DNA of 19,512 nucleotides from Treponema sp. UBA4328 (GTDB lineage Bacteria; Spirochaetota; Spirochaetia; Treponematales; Treponemataceae), in assembly GCA_002394465.1 (NCBI GenBank), contig DGTU01000188.1, positions 1 through 19,512 of the forward strand, written 5' to 3'. Positions 1 to 6,399 of this stretch are shown here, in pieces; within the stretch, counting starts at the first letter, position 1, and each line of letters begins with the position of its first letter. The notes below the pieces were generated by a model that saw only the letters and a list, made by a program, of their open reading frames with translations, searched no databases and was not told the origin of the DNA. Made by a program: the position numbers and the translations under genes.

Positions 1-1
1 C

Positions 2-1219
2 AATCCGCTTTATGCCTTTGCTCCGAACGGCGGTTCCGTAATCAGGGACAGAAGGGGAGCAGATTTTTCAGGCGGTTCACAGGTTTTCGGCTATTCAAAT
101 TCCTGGAATGAACTTCTGCCTCTTATGTCAGTCAGTTTTTTTGCAGACCTTCCTTCGGGTTTTTCCTTAACAGCAGCTTCCGGCGGTGAAAAGATTAAGC
201 TTTATCCTTCTGCTTCAAATATCATAGTTCCGCTTTCAGCACTTAAAGTACCTTATTCACAGCTTGAATTCACTGAAAATGGTGATGCGGTTGCAGCGGC
301 TCTCGTATATGCAAACGACAGGGAACTTCTTCCTGAAGATTCTGAAGTTTCATCAAATCCTGTAGTTCCTGTTCCGTGCGATCCGGGACTCATAATTAAG
401 TGGCCGCAGAAAAACTGGCGTGCGAGGGATTATGAGCTTTTTGTGTGGGACCGTTTTCCGCACATCCTTATAATGGACACTTCAAGCTACGCCTTCCAGG
501 ACAAAATGTTCAAGAGGCTTGCTTTCTTTGTTGAAAAGGAAGGTTACCGCGGTAAACTCTGGGAAGATTCCGTTATTGCAGACAAGCACGGCTACAATGC
601 GCATGATTACAAGGCCGATGACCTTGCCCGTTTTTATGAAACTGCCCGAAAGACAGGGTTCGCCATTAACCAGGAAGAATACCTGCTCAAAAAAATCCTT
701 ATACGCAACGGCGTGCTTACGGATGAAGGTGAGGAAAGTGTCTCTGCCGGCAAGGGTGCAATCCTTTCAATAAGCCAGAGCACAAAAACCGAAATCCGTG
801 CACAGCTGATTGCCCATGAGGCATGGCACGGCGTTTTCTTTGAAGATGAAGAGTTCAGGAATACGGTTGCTTCGATTTACTATACCGTTGATCAGAATGA
901 ACTTGAAATGATGAAGGCTTATTTTACGCTTGCGCCGGGACTCGGCTATGACCTCAACAATGACTTTCTGATGCACACGGAATTCGCTTCCTACCTGCTT
1001 CAGTTTGACCTCAAAAAGGTTCAGGCAAAATGGCTTTTTTATGCAAACAGATATTACTGCCGCGAAAAGGCTGCTGCCCTTTCGGATTATATAAACTCAA
1101 CCGGAGCGGCCGGACTCTACAGTGCAGATGCGATGCTCGATGAATACGTTAATTCCCGCTGGTCGCTTAATGCAGGGCGCGTATGGAGCGTTACGACACT
1201 GACGGATGCTGAACTGTAG
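2..1219 (+). CDS. Putative zincin-like metalloprotease, 5'-truncated by the window edge
   Basis: The frame is open from the first base, so this is the C-terminal 405 residues of a longer protein; the ATG at 125 is internal and has no ribosome-binding site. The clearest motif is HEAWH, encoded at 815-829, inside the segment IAHEAWHGVFF. This fits the HExxH zinc-binding helix of zincin metallopeptidases. A later helix, LMHTEFASYLL (about 973-1005), could supply a third glutamate ligand, but that is inference. The rest is not a family I recognise. The protein may be exported, but its N-terminus lies outside the window. It ends in TAG directly against the stop codon of the leftward gene that follows, so no intergenic terminator is possible. 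The coding call is firm; the peptidase function is moderate. Confidence 0.8.
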   Translation, partial: NPLYAFAPNGGSVIRDRRGADFSGGSQVFGYSNSWNELLPLMSVSFFADLPSGFSLTAASGGEKIKLYPSASNIIVPLSALKVPYSQLEFTENGDAVAAALVYANDRELLPEDSEVSSNPVVPVPCDPGLIIKWPQKNWRARDYELFVWDRFPHILIMDTSSYAFQDKMFKRLAFFVEKEGYRGKLWEDSVIADKHGYNAHDYKADDLARFYETARKTGFAINQEEYLLKKILIRNGVLTDEGEESVSAGKGAILSISQSTKTEIRAQLIAHEAWHGVFFEDEEFRNTVASIYYTVDQNELEMMKAYFTLAPGLGYDLNNDFLMHTEFASYLLQFDLKKVQAKWLFYANRYYCREKAAALSDYINSTGAAGLYSADAMLDEYVNSRWSLNAGRVWSVTTLTDAEL

Positions 1220-1783
1220 TTAAAGCTCAAGGTCGGTGTTGAACATTCTTTCGGCGCCGACAGAGGTGAGGGGACCGTGCCCGCTCATTATCAGGGTATC
1301 TTCCTGCTGGGTGAGGATTTTTGTCTTGAGGCCTGTAATAAGGGTCTTTCTTGAATAGCTGGAACTTGTTTCTCCGATTCTTCCTGCACTTATGGTGTCA
1401 CCGGTAAAAAGTACGTTTCCGATTTTGTATACCATCGAATCCGGCGTGTGGCCTGGAATTGCAAAATAACTTACGTTAAGCCCTGCGGTTTTTATCGTTC
1501 CGTCTCCCTTGATTACGCTTGAAGAAGAGCCTGCTATATTGTAGTCGGCGGCATAAACTGCTATGTCGTATATCTTTTTGAGCGTTTCAAGTCCCTGAAT
1601 GTGTCCCGGATGATTGTGCGTAATGAGGGCTGCAACAAGCTCGTATCCGCCGTCTTCAATCTGATCTATCATTTCGTTACGGATTTTGCCGGGGTCTATG
1701 ATGAGGGCCTTTTTTTCCTTGTCGTTTACGACTATGTAGCAGTTTGAAAAAGATTCAAGGTTCATGTGGAAATAGACTTTCAT
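1220..1783 (-). CDS. Metallo-beta-lactamase-fold hydrolase (glyoxalase II-like)
   Basis: A 187-residue protein of the length and motif order of small glyoxalase II-like MBL-fold hydrolases, which cleave thioesters and related substrates in the cytosol. Visible metal-site motifs are THNHPGH (55-61), GHTPDS (111-116), TGDT (127-130) and SGHG (167-170). They give ligands His56, His58, His61, His112, Asp129 and His169. The family motif is HxHxDH; here the Asp position is Gly60, so the second metal site lacks its usual aspartate. AGGAGG sits 7 bp before the ATG. The start overlaps the stop of the upstream pentapeptide-repeat gene as ATGA, so the two are probably translationally coupled. The substrate cannot be read from the sequence; activity may be altered or mononuclear. 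Confidence 0.9.
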   Translation of the reverse strand: MKVYFHMNLESFSNCYIVVNDKEKKALIIDPGKIRNEMIDQIEDGGYELVAALITHNHPGHIQGLETLKKIYDIAVYAADYNIAGSSSSVIKGDGTIKTAGLNVSYFAIPGHTPDSMVYKIGNVLFTGDTISAGRIGETSSSYSRKTLITGLKTKILTQQEDTLIMSGHGPLTSVGAERMFNTDLEL

Positions 1784-2463
1784 TGTTTTGCCTCCTGCTT
1801 TTTCTCAGGATTCCTGTTTTCGTCTACGCCTGTGAAAAGTGCGCTTCCTTTTTCGTCAAAGACGGCTTCATTTGTGTTCGACAGCTTGAAACTTACGTTT
1901 TTCTGGTTGATGTCATAGAAAATAGTTTTCTTGACGTTGCAGTTGCGGAAGGAGGTGTCTACGAGGTCTGCCCTGATGAACCTTGAGTTATAGAGATCCG
2001 AGTCGTCAAAGCTGGACTGAAATGAAGAAAGTCCGCAGAAATTGTCCTGAATCATGTCGCTTCCGGTAAAAAGTACATGAATGAACTTTGCACCGGCGAA
2101 AGAGGTAAACTGCATGTTGCTCTTGATGAGGTTGCAGTCAGAAAAAATTGCAAAATCGAAGGAACTCATCCTGCTTCTGAAGCCCGTTGAATGTATTCCG
2201 CGGAAGAAGCAGTGCTGGAAGCAGCAGCCGTAAAATCTTTTGTTTGTGAGGTCAATGTCCGTAAAGGTGAGGCCGGCGGCATTCAGGCTTACGATTTTGT
2301 CATGTTTTTTAATGTAGTCGTAAATTTCTGCAGTTGCCTTGTTCTGGTCTGGAATGTGCTTGAAACAGTATTCGCCCTGTTCCGTGAGGTTTCCGTTTTC
2401 GTCAATTTTAGAAAGGGCTATCTTCATGCAGCCGGGGTGCCGGCAGATATTTGTCCTGAACAT
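1780..2463 (-). CDS. Pentapeptide-repeat-like protein with N-terminal Cys/His cluster
   Basis: A 227-residue protein. Residues about 60-205 show degenerate tandem pentapeptide repeats with Phe or Leu at every fifth position (for example SSFDFAIFSDCNLIKS, then DSDLYNSRFIRADLVDTSF). This pattern is expected of the right-handed quadrilateral beta-helix of pentapeptide-repeat proteins. The N-terminus has CRHPGC followed by YCFKH, which could bind a metal; that is inference. I chose the ATG at 2463. The frame continues upstream to a TTG at 2499, but that TTG coincides with the -35 hexamer and has no ribosome-binding site. The chosen ATG also lacks one, and the -10 ends 7 bp before it, so a leaderless transcript is likely. 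It is the first gene of a two-gene operon with the MBL hydrolase (ATGA overlap). Function unknown. Confidence 0.8.
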   Translation of the reverse strand: MFRTNICRHPGCMKIALSKIDENGNLTEQGEYCFKHIPDQNKATAEIYDYIKKHDKIVSLNAAGLTFTDIDLTNKRFYGCCFQHCFFRGIHSTGFRSRMSSFDFAIFSDCNLIKSNMQFTSFAGAKFIHVLFTGSDMIQDNFCGLSSFQSSFDDSDLYNSRFIRADLVDTSFRNCNVKKTIFYDINQKNVSFKLSNTNEAVFDEKGSALFTGVDENRNPEKKQEAKQ

Positions 2464-2470
2464 ACATTCA

Positions 2471-2499
2471 ATTATAAAGTGAAATATCAATCTAGGCAA
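2471..2499 (-). promoter_or_regulatory. Promoter of the pentapeptide/MBL operon
   Basis: Read on the minus strand: TTGCCT (2499-2494), a 17-bp spacer, then a perfect TATAAT (2476-2471). The start codon at 2463 begins 7 bp after the -10, which places transcription start at or next to the A of the ATG. The -35 lies 2 bp from the edge of the repeat element that begins at 2501. Confidence 0.65.
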
Positions 2500-2500
2500 A

Positions 2501-2689
2501 TAAACTCTAAGGGGAAATGTAGATGAATGCGGGCAAAAAAAAGCGTCTTATCTCATCACGGTTGAAGGTTGTTTATTTACTTCTGGATATTATATTTGGC
2601 TACGATTGGTTTTGTTGCTCTAGCTCCTTCAAAGTGAATCGAAAGCCGCTTTTTTTTGCCCGCATGCATATATGTTTTCTTAGAGTTTA
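2501..2689. repeat. Imperfect inverted-repeat element A (MITE-like)
   Basis: Two arms in opposite orientation: about 2501-2568 and 2624-2689. The arms share a perfect 19-bp core, ATGCGGGCAAAAAAAAGCG at 2527-2545 with its complement at 2647-2665. They also share a perfect 11-bp outer block, TAAACTCTAAG at 2501-2511 with its complement at 2679-2689. A weaker TTGAAGG block lies further in. The interior is about 55 bp and too short for a transposase. This looks like a small non-autonomous palindromic element or a hairpin-forming repeat. I see no obvious target-site duplication. Confidence 0.7.
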
Positions 2690-2696
2690 TTGCTGG

Positions 2697-2739
2697 AATG
2701 CGGGTAAGTACGTGGCTTATCTCATCACGCTTGAAGGTT
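2697..2739. repeat. Partial direct-repeat copy of the left arm of element A
   Basis: GAATGCGGG at 2697-2705 repeats 2525-2533. A 24-bp block at 2716-2739 repeats 2547-2570 with one mismatch (G to C at 2730). The spacing between the two blocks differs by 3 bp. It looks like the remnant of a second, degenerate copy of element A inserted next to the first. Confidence 0.65.
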
Positions 2740-2763
2740 TGTCATTCAGTTCTGAGAATGCAA

Positions 2764-2832
2764 TGTCATTGCCGTGCTTAGACACGGCAATCTCTTAGAA
2801 GATAGATTTCCGGGTCAAGCCCGAAAATGACG
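2764..2832. repeat. Palindromic element B with TGTCATT/AATGACG ends
   Basis: The ends TGTCATT (2764-2770) and AATGACG (2826-2832) are near-inverted. Inside are two hairpins. The first is ATTGCCGTG (2768-2776) paired with CACGGCAAT (2783-2791) over a 6-nt loop. The second is CGGG-TCAAG-CCCG (2811-2823), flanked by TTT and AAA. The design, two hairpins bracketed by GTCATT/AATGAC, resembles small palindromic repeats dispersed in many bacterial genomes. Just upstream, TGTCATTC...GAATG (2740-2760) may be a fragment of another copy. Confidence 0.6.
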
Positions 2833-2849
2833 TAGAATAATATGTCTGT

Positions 2850-3081
2850 ATAAAAATTGACTGCCGGTTATACAAATAATTATGAAATAAAACGGCGGGA
2901 GGAAGCAGAAAGGCGGGCAAAAACACTCTGTTTGTTGATGCCGCGTGAGCGGCATGTTTAATAGTTCCTTTGCAACAAACAGCGTGTAGTGCGCCAGCGC
3001 ACGGTTTTGACCCGCATTTATGCGACCGGTAGCCGTTTTATTTCATTTAAATACTTTATGTAATCGGTAGTCAATTTTTAT
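2850..3081. repeat. Large nested palindromic element C
   Basis: About 232 bp able to fold on itself. The outer helix pairs 2850-2870 with 3061-3081, 21 continuous pairs, two of them G-U if read as plus-strand RNA. The second helix is a perfect 15 bp, ATGAAATAAAACGGC (2882-2896) with 3032-3046. Inner helices are GCGGG (2913-2917) with CCCGC (3011-3015) and CTGTTTGTTG (2928-2937) with CAACAAACAG (2973-2982). Two closed hairpins are ATGCCGC-GTGA-GCGGCAT (2938-2955) and GTGCG-CCAG-CGCAC (2989-3002). It shares the word ATGCGGG(C/T) followed by A-rich sequence with element A. No open frame inside. It could be a MITE-like repeat or a structured RNA. Confidence 0.7.
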
Positions 3082-3166
3082 TTTGAACATTCAATTACCT
3101 CGAAATTATGGCGGATTACAACGATTAACTTCCGCATTGAAATACATGGGCTTTAGGGAGTATTAT

Positions 3167-3970
3167 ATGGGCATGGTTGATTTTGCGTTTCTGGACAGCG
3201 GAACCGGCGGAATTCCTTACATGCTTGACCTTAAGGAAAAAATGCCTTCCTCAAAATGTGTTTACCTCGGAGATACTGAGCATTTTCCTTACGGGCAGAA
3301 AACTCCGGAAGAGGTTGCCGGCTGTGCTTCACAGGCCGTCAGAACCATAATTAACCGCTGGAATCCCAAGGCCATAGTCATTGCCTGCAATACGATTTCA
3401 GTGACTGCGCTTGACCTTCTCAGAAATGAATTTAAGGGAATCCCGATTGTCGGTACCGTTCCCGCAATTAAGCTTGCCGCAAAGGTTACGAAAAACAGAA
3501 AAATCGGTCTGCTTGCAACTAATGCGACCGTTAATCATCCCTACTGCGCAAGGCTCATAAAGGATTTTGCCGGAGACTGTGAGGTTTTCAGCCTTGGCGA
3601 TCCTGAACTTATAAGGTTCATCGAAAAAGACCTTTTTACTGCTTCTCAGGAAGAGAAAATAAATGCAGTCAGGCCTGCACTTGATTTTTTCAGGAAGAAT
3701 GACTGTGACGTAATCGTCCTCGGCTGTACGCATTTTACTCACATTGCAGAAATAATGCAGAAGGAAGCGGGCGATAAGATAAAAGTTATTGATTCAAGGG
3801 ACGGGGTTTCAAACCAGGCATTGCGCCAGTGTCAGACAGAAACAGTCCCTTCTGATGACAGCGTAAGGGACTGTTCATTTTTTGTTACAAAGGCCGGCCC
3901 CGAGGAAGAAGAAGAGTACAGGAAAATGTGCTCAAACCTCAATATCCCCTGGGGCGGAATCATTGAATAA
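3167..3970 (+). CDS. murI: Glutamate racemase
   Basis: Interconverts L- and D-glutamate, supplying D-Glu for peptidoglycan; a cytosolic, cofactor-independent Cys/Cys enzyme. The 267-residue length fits the family. Motifs: DSGTGG (10-15), YLGD...PYG (33-43), CNTIS with catalytic Cys74, and LGCTHF with catalytic Cys187 and the adjacent His189. I chose the ATG at 3167 because AGGGAG stands 6 bp before it and DSGTGG then falls at the usual distance from the N-terminus. The frame reaches upstream to a TTG at 3083, but that would add 28 unconserved residues starting beside repeat element C. It is monocistronic by position and converges on icd with only 5 bp between stop codons. Identification is firm. 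Confidence 0.95.
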   Translation: MGMVDFAFLDSGTGGIPYMLDLKEKMPSSKCVYLGDTEHFPYGQKTPEEVAGCASQAVRTIINRWNPKAIVIACNTISVTALDLLRNEFKGIPIVGTVPAIKLAAKVTKNRKIGLLATNATVNHPYCARLIKDFAGDCEVFSLGDPELIRFIEKDLFTASQEEKINAVRPALDFFRKNDCDVIVLGCTHFTHIAEIMQKEAGDKIKVIDSRDGVSNQALRQCQTETVPSDDSVRDCSFFVTKAGPEEEEEYRKMCSNLNIPWGGIIE

Positions 3971-3975
3971 TCAGA

Positions 3976-5172
3976 TTACAGTTTAGCCGCAATAGCGTCT
4001 ATAAATTCCCATGAGTTCAGAATTTTCTTTGCCTTTGGTTCGGCGAGGCGGGCGAGGTCACCGGTCATTTCGCCGCTTTCGATGACGTCGAGGGTTGCCT
4101 TTTCGAGTTTCCTTGCAAAGTCTGCAAGTTCCGGAGTTCCGTCAAGTTCAGCTCTTTTTGCGAGGGCTCCTGTCCATGCAAAAATCAGTGCTACAGGGTT
4201 GGTTGAAGTTTTTTCTCCTGCCTGATAGCGGTAATAGTGCTTCTGTACGGTTCCGTGAGAAGCTTCGTATTCAAATTCGCCGTTCGGTGAAACGAGGATT
4301 GAAGTCATCATTGCAAGGCTTCCGCATGCAGAGGCAATCATGTCACTCATTACGTCGCCGTCGTAGTTTTTGCAGGCCCACAGCATTCCGCCTTCGCTTT
4401 TCATAATGCGGGCAACGGCATCGTCGATGAGGGTGTAGAAATATTCAATTCCTGCCTTTTCGAACTTATCCTTGAATTCTTCGTCGTATACGCGCTGGAA
4501 AATTGCCTTGAAGTTTCCGTCGTATGTTTTTGAAATGGTATCTTTGGTTCCGAACCAGCAGTCGATTTTCTGGTCGAGGGCATATGAGAAGCAGCAGCGT
4601 GCAAAACTCTCGATTGAAGAGTCCATGTTGTGGATTCCCTGAAGGATTCCAGGGCCTTTCATTTCCTGAATTGTCTTGCGGATTTCTTTTCCGTCTGCTC
4701 CGGTAAATACGAGTTCTGCTTTTCCGGGACCGTCAACTTTCATTTCGCAGTTTTTGTAAACGTCGCCGTATGCATGGCGTCCGAGAACAATCGGCTTTTT
4801 CCAGCAGTTTACTGAACAGTGGATGTTGTTTACGAAAATCGGTGTGCGGAAAACAGTTCCGTCAAGTTCTTCGCGGATGATTCCGTTAGGAGAGCGGGTG
4901 AGCTGCTTGAGGTTGTATTCCTTTACGCGTGCAGCATTTGAAGTAATTGTTGCGCATTTAACTCCGACCTTGAGGCGCTTGATTGCGGCTGCAGAGTCGT
5001 ATGTGACTTTGTCATCGGTATTGTCACGGTTTTTCAATCCGAGATCATAATATTCAGTTTTTAAGTCAATGAAGGGCTCAAGGAGTTTTTCCTTAATAAC
5101 AGCCCAAAGAACACGTGTCATCTCATCGCCGTCGAGTTCGGCAATGGCATTTTTCATCTGGATTTTAGCCAT
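3976..5172 (-). CDS. icd: Isocitrate dehydrogenase, eukaryote-like (type II) family
   Basis: Oxidative decarboxylation of isocitrate to 2-oxoglutarate with NAD(P)+ in the cytosol. The 398-residue protein is collinear with the homodimeric eukaryotic cytosolic/mitochondrial IDH family rather than with E. coli Icd. Conserved segments include the N-terminal LDGDEMTR, KCATIT, RSPNGIIR, LGRHAYGD, KNYDGDVMSD and STNPVALIFAWT. One difference stands out: the NADP-binding signature of animal IDH1, GTVTRH, reads GTVQKH here (residues 307-312). The arginine that contacts the 2'-phosphate is therefore lysine (K311), while the histidine is kept. Cofactor preference is uncertain for that reason. AGAGG sits 7 bp before the ATG. 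It has its own promoter, with a palindrome over the -35. It converges on murI. Confidence 0.95.
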   Translation of the reverse strand: MAKIQMKNAIAELDGDEMTRVLWAVIKEKLLEPFIDLKTEYYDLGLKNRDNTDDKVTYDSAAAIKRLKVGVKCATITSNAARVKEYNLKQLTRSPNGIIREELDGTVFRTPIFVNNIHCSVNCWKKPIVLGRHAYGDVYKNCEMKVDGPGKAELVFTGADGKEIRKTIQEMKGPGILQGIHNMDSSIESFARCCFSYALDQKIDCWFGTKDTISKTYDGNFKAIFQRVYDEEFKDKFEKAGIEYFYTLIDDAVARIMKSEGGMLWACKNYDGDVMSDMIASACGSLAMMTSILVSPNGEFEYEASHGTVQKHYYRYQAGEKTSTNPVALIFAWTGALAKRAELDGTPELADFARKLEKATLDVIESGEMTGDLARLAEPKAKKILNSWEFIDAIAAKL

Positions 5173-5199
5173 GATATTACCTCTGTAAAATTTTTCTTG

Positions 5200-5228
5200 A
5201 TTATAGAATTTTACTTTGTGTTGTACAA
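5200..5228 (-). promoter_or_regulatory. icd promoter
   Basis: On the minus strand: TTGTAC (5228-5223), a 17-bp spacer, TATAAT (5205-5200). The -10 ends 27 bp before the icd start codon, leaving a short leader that includes the AGAGG ribosome-binding site. Confidence 0.7.
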
Positions 5229-5234
5229 CATAAA
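5215..5234. promoter_or_regulatory. Candidate operator palindrome over the icd -35
   Basis: A perfect 12-bp palindrome, TGTTGTACAACA (5219-5230), is flanked by one mismatched pair and then TTT/AAA, giving a 20-bp inverted repeat. It covers the -35 of the icd promoter, so a bound dimeric regulator would block RNA polymerase. It lies about 30 bp upstream of the tRNA promoter on the other strand. The regulator is unknown. Confidence 0.5.
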
Positions 5235-5263
5235 AAAATATTGATTTTTACCCTCAATAATTA

Positions 5264-5290
5264 TTGACAAGAATTTATAATTTTTATAAT
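5264..5290 (+). promoter_or_regulatory. tRNA-Asn promoter
   Basis: A consensus TTGACA (5264-5269) is followed by overlapping -10 candidates: TATAAT at 5285-5290 (15-bp spacer) and TAATAT at 5287-5292 (17-bp spacer). The tRNA begins about 25 bp downstream, a suitable distance for a short processed leader. Confidence 0.75.
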
Positions 5291-5315
5291 ATTACAACAC
5301 GTTCTCAAGAACGAT

Positions 5316-5388
5316 GATCCCTTAGCTCAGTCGGTAGAGCAACGGACTGTTAATCCGTGTGTCGCTGGTTCAAGCCCAGCAGGGGTCG
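5316..5388 (+). tRNA. tRNA-Asn (anticodon GTT)
   Basis: Full cloverleaf by eye. The acceptor stem is GATCCCT (5316-5322) with AGGGGTC (5381-5387), including one T-G pair. The D stem is GCTC/GAGC. The anticodon stem is ACGGA/TCCGT around the loop CTGTTAA, with anticodon GTT at 5349-5351. The variable loop has 5 nt, and the T stem is GCTGG/CCAGC with loop TTCAAGC. The discriminator base is G5388. CCA is not encoded and must be added after transcription. Confidence 0.97.
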
Positions 5389-5396
5389 TAAACCTG

Positions 5397-5431
5397 ATCC
5401 TTTGGTTGTGAATCTTCCAAAGGATTTTTTT
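5397..5431 (+). terminator. Intrinsic terminator of tRNA-Asn
   Basis: A perfect 9-bp stem, ATCCTTTGG (5397-5405) with CCAAAGGAT (5417-5425), an 11-nt loop, then an uninterrupted T run to 5431. It lies 8 bp after the tRNA and separates it from tyrA. Confidence 0.9.
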
Positions 5432-5477
5432 ATGCCCTTTTTACTGTCTGTAATTTTGTGTTAAGATAAGGCTGTAT

Positions 5478-6380
5478 ATGAAGAACTTAAAGGATTTGAC
5501 TTATGGCATCGTCGGAATGGGAATAATGGGCGGTTCCATAGCAAAAGCGGTCAGAAACAATATTTTAAGCCAGCACGGTTCAACGGGCAGAATCTATGCC
5601 TGCAACCGCAGTACGGCGTGTCTTTCGCAGGCGCTCTCAGAAGGTGTCGCCGACAAAGTATTTACGAATCAGGAATATGATAAATTCCTTCCTGAATGTG
5701 ACATTGTCTATGTGTGCCTCTATCCGCACGCTACCCTGGATTTCTTAAAGCAGAACAAATCCCTGTTCAGGAAAGGTTCCGTCATAACTGATATTTCCGG
5801 CGTCAAGGGAATCTTTGAAAAGGAAATTGATGACGTAATCCGTGAAGACGTTGATTTTATAATCGGACATCCGATGGCCGGCGGCGAAAAAGAAGGCTAT
5901 GCCAATTCAAGAAGCGACATGTTCATCGGAAGAAATTACATTCTCTGTCCGCTTGAGAGAAACAGGAGCGAAAACCTTGAACTCATGAGGAATTTTATTT
6001 CTGAAATAGGCTTTACGCGCATTACGGAAACGACCTGTGACATTCATGACTATAAAATCGGCTTTACGTCGCAGCTCTGCCACGTTATTGCCTGTTCCCT
6101 CGTAGACAGTGCTCAGGATGAGCAGATTACGGCTTTCGGCGGCGGAAGCTTTGAAGACCTTACGAGAATTGCAATGATCAACGCTCCGCTGTGGACGGAA
6201 CTTTTTATTTCAAATAGGGAAAAACTTGTTTCACATATAGAAAATTTTGAGAAAAAAATCACCGAGTTCAAGACTGCGATCCTGAATAAGGATGAAGACA
6301 AGCTTATGGCGCTGATGGAAGAATCCAGGTCAAAAAGACTTAAAATGGGTTCCATCAGGACGGTAAGTGATAAGAAATGA
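5478..6380 (+). CDS. tyrA: Prephenate dehydrogenase
   Basis: Oxidative decarboxylation of prephenate to 4-hydroxyphenylpyruvate in tyrosine synthesis; cytosolic. The 300-residue protein has an N-terminal Rossmann fold with GxGxxG (G13, G15, G18) and a C-terminal helical dimerisation domain. Signature segments: DISGVKG (105-111), GHPMAGGEKEGY (130-141) with the catalytic-type His131, and HDYKIGFTSQLCHVIA in the dimer domain. There is no fused chorismate mutase or ACT domain, so feedback control would have to be different or absent. AAGG lies 6 bp before the ATG. I see no strong promoter in the 46 bp after the tRNA terminator, so transcription may begin from a weak site there. The apt gene follows by 19 bp, probably in the same transcript. 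Confidence 0.92.
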   Translation: MKNLKDLTYGIVGMGIMGGSIAKAVRNNILSQHGSTGRIYACNRSTACLSQALSEGVADKVFTNQEYDKFLPECDIVYVCLYPHATLDFLKQNKSLFRKGSVITDISGVKGIFEKEIDDVIREDVDFIIGHPMAGGEKEGYANSRSDMFIGRNYILCPLERNRSENLELMRNFISEIGFTRITETTCDIHDYKIGFTSQLCHVIACSLVDSAQDEQITAFGGGSFEDLTRIAMINAPLWTELFISNREKLVSHIENFEKKITEFKTAILNKDEDKLMALMEESRSKRLKMGSIRTVSDKK

Positions 6381-6399
6381 GTTTGAGAAGGTAAATGCC

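Larger units (their letters stand above)
2500..3166. other. Gene-free stretch filled with palindromic repeats
   Basis: About 670 bp between the pentapeptide gene promoter and murI holds no credible gene. The only open frame of any length (2523-2798, plus strand) runs straight through inverted and direct repeats and matches no family I know. The stretch contains three palindromic elements plus a partial direct-repeat copy, listed separately. Only 3082-3166 is left for the murI promoter. A TTGAAC at 3083-3088 could be a -35, but I see no good -10 at 17 bp. Confidence 0.8.

Noticed and set aside
2464..2499. TTG start for the pentapeptide-repeat gene
   Set aside because: The TTG is part of the -35 hexamer, so it would not be in the transcript.
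2523..2798. 91-residue open frame on the plus strand
   Set aside because: It runs through repeat elements A and B, has no ribosome-binding site, and its composition is unlike the neighbouring genes.
2501..3081. CRISPR array
   Set aside because: Repeats are few, inverted, of different lengths and unevenly spaced; there are no cas genes.
3083..3166. Upstream TTG extension of murI
   Set aside because: It adds unconserved residues beside a repeat arm; the ATG at 3167 has a good ribosome-binding site and gives the normal length.
4095..5050. Several open frames opposite icd
   Set aside because: They lie antisense to a clearly conserved gene and match no family; they are shadows of its codon pattern.
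6367..6399. GTG start for apt inside the end of tyrA
   Set aside because: No ribosome-binding site, and the ATG at 6400 has GAGAAGG at a good distance.
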